A stretch of 46,965 nt of DNA from Anaerohalosphaeraceae bacterium (GTDB lineage Bacteria > Planctomycetota > Phycisphaerae > Sedimentisphaerales > Anaerohalosphaeraceae), in NCBI GenBank assembly GCA_035378985.1, contig DAOSUR010000019.1, forward strand, positions 1-46,965. Direction: 5' to 3'. A program made the translations under genes and the position numbers. This document shows positions 42,979-46,965 of this stretch, one piece after another; position 1 is the first letter of the stretch, and each line of letters opens with the position of its first letter. Under the pieces are notes generated by a model. It searched no databases, was not told the DNA's origin, and saw only the letters and a list, made by a program, of their open reading frames with translations.

Positions 42979-43986
42979 TCAGATTTTTGATTGTTCTGGA
43001 TTCCTATTTTTACCGGTTTTTGGGGAAAAAAGAAACGGTTCATTTCCTGAAAAATAATCGAGAACGGCCCGGATGGACGCCTGACGATAAGGGCTTGCCT
43101 CATTGAACAGTTCGTGGCGGGCTCCGGGGAGCATTTGGAGATGGGCGGCGGGAAATTTCTTTTGGAGAATTTTCAGGTTGTACGGCCAGTCCACCGTTTT
43201 ATCCTCTTGCGGCTGAAGGATAAGGATTTCCCGATCGGAAGGCGGAAGGCTTTGAAGCTTGTCATTCCACTTGTAAAGGGCTTTGACCCATTGCAGGGAG
43301 ACGACTCGGGCGTGGAGGAAATCCCGGCTTCGATTGAAAGACAGGTATTCGGGGTCGGAGGAGTTCTTCCGCTGGATACGGGGGATGCGGTCTGTAAAGC
43401 AGCAGGCAGCTTTCCAGAGGGGTTTGGAGAGGTTGTAGGCGGCCCAGCGGAGAAGGGGAGCGGCCAGGATGACTCGCTGAAGGGATGGAACCGCACCGGT
43501 CAGGAGGGCATCGGTGAGAACGGCAGCCCCCATGCTGAAGCCGACGGCAAAGTAGGGGCCGTGCAGGCAGGCGAGGACCTTTTGGAGGAAGTCGGCCAGG
43601 GCGATCGTGTACTCCTCGAAATGGTTGATAGAAGCGGGCGGGCCGGAGGAAAGGCCGTGTCCCGGCCAGTCAAAGAGGGCGACGGCAAAGTGATTCTTGA
43701 GCAGAGCGGAGAGCAGATGCCGCTTCTGGCCGCTGTGATTGAGATAGCCGTGGAGTAGAACCACAGCGGCTTCATAACGGGCGGGCCGGTAGATGTGGGC
43801 GGCCAGCTCATAGGGGCCTGACACAAAGGAACCAAAGAAATGCTCAATTTCTGGGCCGCAGTCGAGGCCGTAATAGGCAAAATAAGCTTTGGCCGATTCC
43901 GAATAACAGTCGGGATTAACCTGTTCGAGCGGTTCGAGGACAGGCAGCGGGCTGCCGTTCGTTCTTTTTTGAATTCGATGCAGCAT
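42979..43986 (-). CDS. Alpha/beta hydrolase (monoacylglycerol lipase/lysophospholipase-like)
   Basis: A 335-aa serine hydrolase of the Hydrolase_4/serine aminopeptidase S33 group. Oxyanion motif LLHGYLNHSG, DWPGHGLSSG, nucleophile S151 in VGFSMGAAV, acid D262 or D266 in QPQEDKTVDWP, and H291 in PGARHELFNE are all present. This group includes monoacylglycerol lipase and lysophospholipase L2 (PldB), which in E. coli acts in phospholipid turnover. The gene lies 6 nt upstream of the LplT-Aas fusion, supporting a lipid substrate. No signal peptide is evident. Confidence 0.85.
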   Translation of the reverse strand: MLHRIQKRTNGSPLPVLEPLEQVNPDCYSESAKAYFAYYGLDCGPEIEHFFGSFVSGPYELAAHIYRPARYEAAVVLLHGYLNHSGQKRHLLSALLKNHFAVALFDWPGHGLSSGPPASINHFEEYTIALADFLQKVLACLHGPYFAVGFSMGAAVLTDALLTGAVPSLQRVILAAPLLRWAAYNLSKPLWKAACCFTDRIPRIQRKNSSDPEYLSFNRSRDFLHARVVSLQWVKALYKWNDKLQSLPPSDREILILQPQEDKTVDWPYNLKILQKKFPAAHLQMLPGARHELFNEASPYRQASIRAVLDYFSGNEPFLFSPKTGKNRNPEQSKI

Positions 43987-44033
43987 AGGCCTATCAGGTC
44001 CATCTTATCACAGACGGGATGATTTGACACGAT

Positions 44034-44408
44034 TTAAGGATTCTTATTCGTTTTGACGGACAAAAGGTGGCTGGAACAGACAAGGAACAAAAAGACGGCA
44101 AGGCAGTTTTGGTAAAGCGGCACAAGGAGTGTCATCTTCGCTGAAGCATCCGGATGAAGGTTGAATTGCCGGACCAAAAAGGCGGAACAGACAAGCAGAA
44201 AGACGGATGCGGAAACGGCGATCCTGCCGAAGCGGGTTTTTGTGAAGAAAAGATTGAGCAGGCCGAATGCCGCATACGGACTCAGGACCCAAAACAAATC
44301 GAAAGAACGGTTCAGGGCTTCACGGAAAGTCCCGGGGGCTGTGCCAAGAATGCTTGCGGCGGCTGTTAAAAAGCCGAAGAGAAGAATGAATGTGTTAAAA
44401 AGAGGCAT
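44034..44408 (-). CDS. Small four-helix membrane protein of unknown function
   Basis: A 124-aa hydrophobic protein with four likely membrane helices (about 5-22, 38-55, 62-82, 92-115). I do not recognise the family. It lies 11 nt after the stop of the radical SAM gene and 47 nt before the hydrolase, in the same orientation, so it is probably co-transcribed with the lipid genes. No catalytic motif is seen. Confidence 0.65.
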   Translation of the reverse strand: MPLFNTFILLFGFLTAAASILGTAPGTFREALNRSFDLFWVLSPYAAFGLLNLFFTKTRFGRIAVSASVFLLVCSAFLVRQFNLHPDASAKMTLLVPLYQNCLAVFLFLVCSSHLLSVKTNKNP

Positions 44409-44419
44409 TTTACGGGCTC

Positions 44420-45802
44420 CTACGACAGGAAAGTGGGTTGGAGATTTTTTGCAGGTATAGGATTTGGAACAAACGAAAGGGGCTGTTGGGCCGGGTTGTA
44501 ACCTTTGATTTTGAAAGAGATTACACGGCCGAAGTAGGCCCAGTTCAGAACAAAGGGATAGATGAAATTGGACAGGCCGCCGGTGGCGGTAAGCCAGCGA
44601 AGGGTGCGGCGGAGGATGCGCCGGGGAGAATAAAACCTGCGGATAACCCAGTCGGTACCGGCCTGCAGCTGGGCGGCGGACATAAGTCTCGGCTGGAAAA
44701 CGACATGGCGATAGTCGTAATGCTCCCAGTCGGAGTCGGTGATGCGGGGGTTGAGTTCCTCATAAAGCGGGGTGCCGGGCAGCGGAGTGAGGATGGAAAC
44801 CTGGATGGCATCGATGCCGATCTTTTCGAGTAAGTCCAGTGTTGACTGGAAGATATGAACATCGTCATTGTCGAATCCGAAGATGATGCCTGCTTCGAGA
44901 AAGATGCCGTATCGATGGATGGTTTCGACGGCTTTTTTGTAATGGGATGGGACGTTAAATCCTTTTTCCGTAAGGGTTAAGGCGGACCGGCTGAAGGATT
45001 CCAGACCGATGAAAAGGCCGACGCAGCCGGCTTTCTGAAGCCAGGACAGCAGTTCTGGGTCGTCGGCGATTTCAATGGAGGCCTGGGTAATCCATTTTTT
45101 CTTCAGGGGTTCTAACTCCTTTAAGAGACAGAGGATATAATCACGGTTCTGGGTGAGGTTGTCGTCCACGAACATAAAGAAGCGGGAGGGAAAAGAGCGG
45201 ATTTCGGCGATGACTTCGGGGATAGGTCGGCAATAATGCTGAGATTTATATAAGATTCCAATAGAGCAGAACTTACAGCGGTTTCGACAACCCATTGTCG
45301 CGTAGGTCGCATAGGTTGTGGAGTATTTGCTTTTGTCGAGGAGATGGCGGGGTAGGGAAGCGGGAACCTGGCCGGCTGGATTTCCGTAATATCTTTTCTG
45401 CAAACGATTTGCGCGAAGGTCTTCGAGGAGTTTTGGCCAGGCATCCATGGCGGGACCGATGACGACGGCGTCGCAATGCTGCAGGGCCAGATCAGGGTTG
45501 AGGGTGGGGAAGAAGCCGCCGAGGACGACAGGGATGTTATCCTTTCTGTAGTGGTCAGCCAACTCGAAAGCACGAGGGGTAGTAGATGTCATGCAGGTGA
45601 TGCCGACCAGGTCAAAATCAGTGCCGGGGGGTACATCGTCGATTTGCTCATCCACGAGCGTAATCTGAGCGTCATAAGGGCTTAATTTAACAAGAGTTAG
45701 GAGAGAGAGCATGGAGAAGCGGAATGTCCTGCCGTTGAAAAGCTTCCTTCTGCCGACCTTGCGCCAGTAGCCCGATGCCGGAGAAATCAGGAGTATCTTC
45801 AT
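44420..45802 (-). CDS. B12-binding-domain radical SAM protein
   Basis: A 460-aa enzyme with an N-terminal cobalamin-binding Rossmann-like domain (ILLISPASGYWRK; DLVGITCMTSTTPRAFELADHYR; VVLGGFFPTLNPD), the 4Fe-4S motif C172, C176, C179 (GCRNRCKFCSIG), the radical SAM barrel (RFFMFVDDNLTQNRDY; FIGLESFSRSAL; GIIFGFDNDD), and a C-terminal segment like DUF4070 (ITDSDWEHYDYRHVVFQPRLMSAAQL). Such enzymes methylate or rearrange unreactive carbons; relatives act in hopanoid and lipid modification. The lipid genes downstream fit that, but the substrate is not deducible. The canonical B12-binding DxHxxG motif is not evident, so B12 may bind base-on or not at all. Confidence 0.85.
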   Translation of the reverse strand: MKILLISPASGYWRKVGRRKLFNGRTFRFSMLSLLTLVKLSPYDAQITLVDEQIDDVPPGTDFDLVGITCMTSTTPRAFELADHYRKDNIPVVLGGFFPTLNPDLALQHCDAVVIGPAMDAWPKLLEDLRANRLQKRYYGNPAGQVPASLPRHLLDKSKYSTTYATYATMGCRNRCKFCSIGILYKSQHYCRPIPEVIAEIRSFPSRFFMFVDDNLTQNRDYILCLLKELEPLKKKWITQASIEIADDPELLSWLQKAGCVGLFIGLESFSRSALTLTEKGFNVPSHYKKAVETIHRYGIFLEAGIIFGFDNDDVHIFQSTLDLLEKIGIDAIQVSILTPLPGTPLYEELNPRITDSDWEHYDYRHVVFQPRLMSAAQLQAGTDWVIRRFYSPRRILRRTLRWLTATGGLSNFIYPFVLNWAYFGRVISFKIKGYNPAQQPLSFVPNPIPAKNLQPTFLS

Positions 45803-45977
45803 AAGATTTTGTTCCTTTCTAAGCTTTTGTATTTCAATGAGTTATGAATTTCGACGCATTCTGTAGAGTATAATAAGCAAGGAGTGTGCCAAAAATTGTG
45901 TTTTGGTTTAAGTGGTTATGAACAAAAAGGATACAGAATTTTCTTCGCGAAGACGGATTTTGGTTTTGGTTTTGTGA

Positions 45978-46017
45978 TTGACAAAAAATGTATACACGAT
46001 ATACATAAAATGTATAT
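45978..46017 (+). promoter_or_regulatory. Promoter with three 8-bp half-sites at 11-bp steps
   Basis: TTGACA (45978-45983) is a perfect -35. Three related half-sites follow: ATGTATAC (45988-45995), ATATACAT (45999-46006, inverted) and ATGTATAT (46010-46017). Each is separated by 3 bp, so they repeat at 11-bp steps, about one helical turn. The second overlaps a TATACA -10 candidate (46000-46005) and the third overlaps the start codon. The layout suggests repression, perhaps autoregulation. Confidence 0.6.
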
Positions 46018-46965
46018 GAGAAAATTAATAAATAAAGATAGACAATTCTTTAATTTGGTAACAGAAGCCACCTTTTCGAATCCATTTAGTCCGGACCGTG
46101 AGGCCATCGACCAGCGGATTACGGGTCTGGATTCTTCGAAACCGAGGTCGCAGGTTCTGGATGAAGAAATCCGTTTAACCCGTCAGCGGTTGGCGGATTT
46201 GGACCGAGGGAAACGGTGTCGGCTGGAGGATTTCGAAGGGCCGGACCGCGACCTGATGAAGTATGTGTTTTTGTTTGTGATTTATCATCAGTGGGCGGAG
46301 GCGTTTGACAAACTGATTGCACAGCAGGCAACAGCGGGCGAGCACAATATAAAGGTCTGGTTTGCGACGGAGGTTCTCAGGCAGCTGCAGGAGCGGGGGT
46401 TCAGCGAGGAGGATTCGGTACGGTGCCTGTCGATGTTTTACCAGATACGGCGGGCGTATTATCTGATCGGCCGGATGCTGATCGGGCCCAGTGCGTCGAT
46501 GCGCCGACTGCGGATGCATCTGTGGAATCATATTTTCACGCAGGATATTCGGCTGTATGAGCGGTATCTGTGGGACAAGATGGAGGATTTTTCGACGCTG
46601 CTGGAGGGGCCGACGGGCAGTGGAAAGGGGGCGGCGGCGGCGGCCATCGGCCGGTCGGGATATATTCCGTATGATGCGGCGAAGAACTGCTTTGTGATTC
46701 CGTTCACGAAGCTGCTGGTGGAGGTGAATCTGGCACAGTTTACGCCGACGCTGCTGGAGTCGGAACTGTTCGGGCATGCCAAGGGAGCGTTTACGGGGGC
46801 GGTGGCGGATTACGGGGGTGTGCTTTCGCTGTGCAGCCGGCACGGGACGATTTTTCTGGATGAAATTGGGGAGGTTCGGCCGAATGTGCAGGTGAAGCTT
46901 CTGCGCGTTCTGCAGGAGCGTCGGTACTGGCCGGTGGGCAGTCATCAGGAGCGGATGTTTCTGGG
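46010..46965 (+). CDS. Sigma-54-dependent transcription activator, 5' part
   Basis: 318 codons are visible before the window ends, with no stop. Residues about 1-190 are an N-terminal sensory region that is not a receiver, GAF or PAS domain I can recognise; it is helical, with HQWAEAFDKLI and MFYQIRRAYYLIGRMLIGPS. The AAA+ domain starts near 155: Walker A GPTGSGKG (200-207), LLESELFGHAKGAFTGAV with the sigma-54-contacting GAFTGA loop (259-264), Walker B TIFLDE (280-285), and QVKLLRVLQERRYWPVG. The start is ATG 46010 or 46016; neither has a ribosome site, and the promoter places +1 close by, so a leaderless message is possible. The C-terminal HTH lies outside the window. Confidence 0.85.
   Translation, partial: MYMRKLINKDRQFFNLVTEATFSNPFSPDREAIDQRITGLDSSKPRSQVLDEEIRLTRQRLADLDRGKRCRLEDFEGPDRDLMKYVFLFVIYHQWAEAFDKLIAQQATAGEHNIKVWFATEVLRQLQERGFSEEDSVRCLSMFYQIRRAYYLIGRMLIGPSASMRRLRMHLWNHIFTQDIRLYERYLWDKMEDFSTLLEGPTGSGKGAAAAAIGRSGYIPYDAAKNCFVIPFTKLLVEVNLAQFTPTLLESELFGHAKGAFTGAVADYGGVLSLCSRHGTIFLDEIGEVRPNVQVKLLRVLQERRYWPVGSHQERMFL

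Noticed and set aside
45916..46107. 63-codon minus-strand open frame before the radical SAM gene
   Set aside because: It is antisense to the start of the sigma-54 activator and includes the half-site array; no protein feature.

Overview
The window reads as a chromosomal segment of a Gram-negative planctomycete, most likely class Phycisphaerae (perhaps Sedimentisphaerales). This placement is an inference. It rests on PEP-CTERM surface proteins, a HYExAFE-type protein, a complete but atypical type II secretion gene set, secreted GH43/GH16/SMP-30 proteins, an excisionase-type HTH fused to a receiver-like domain, and a GC-rich composition with frequent GTG/TTG starts. No plasmid, phage, insertion sequence or CRISPR signature was seen.

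Layout. 1-1290: the 3' end of a 23S rRNA, a 5S rRNA and an intrinsic terminator. 1300-5300: a carbohydrate-related patch with divergent GH43 and GH16 enzymes, an SMP-30/gluconolactonase-like protein and a four-EF-hand protein, plus a REP-like palindrome. 5616-6503: folD. 6515-21576 (minus strand): a tightly packed type II secretion (T2SS)-like operon read in the order gspE, F, G, H, I, J, K, L, M, C, D, a second membrane-anchored ATPase, and cvpA. A strong ribosome site, a 22-codon leader ORF and a long palindrome precede it. 21922-23960: three short exported proteins with PEP-CTERM or PEP-CTERM-like tails, which are possible surface clients. 24502-25734: an AlaC-type aminotransferase, divergent from the glycine cleavage operon gcvT (carrying an apparent 1-nt frameshift), gcvH, gcvPA, gcvPB (25937-30439). 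30475-36122: an AI-2E-family permease, a YkgJ-like protein overlapping hisS, a DUF486 protein, a HYExAFE protein overlapping bioB, and an HTH plus pseudo-receiver regulator. 36123-36941: about 820 nt with no confident gene. 36942-39433: the RNase Y and YmdB-type phosphodiesterase pair. 39481-45802 (minus strand): a radical SAM/B12 protein, a small membrane protein, an alpha/beta hydrolase and a giant LplT-PlsC-acyl-ACP synthetase fusion, together suggesting membrane lipid remodelling. 46010-46965: the 5' part of a sigma-54 activator, cut by the window end, whose start overlaps three regularly spaced 8-bp half-sites.

The most unusual content is the secretion operon. Its secretin has about six N1-type modules, its minor pseudopilin carries a 150-residue Ser/Gly/Gln/Thr tract, its main ATPase has tandem MshEN-like motifs suggestive of cyclic-di-GMP control, and a second ATPase replaces the normal cytoplasmic N-domain with two membrane helices. 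All assignments come from reading motifs by eye. No database or structure search was run.
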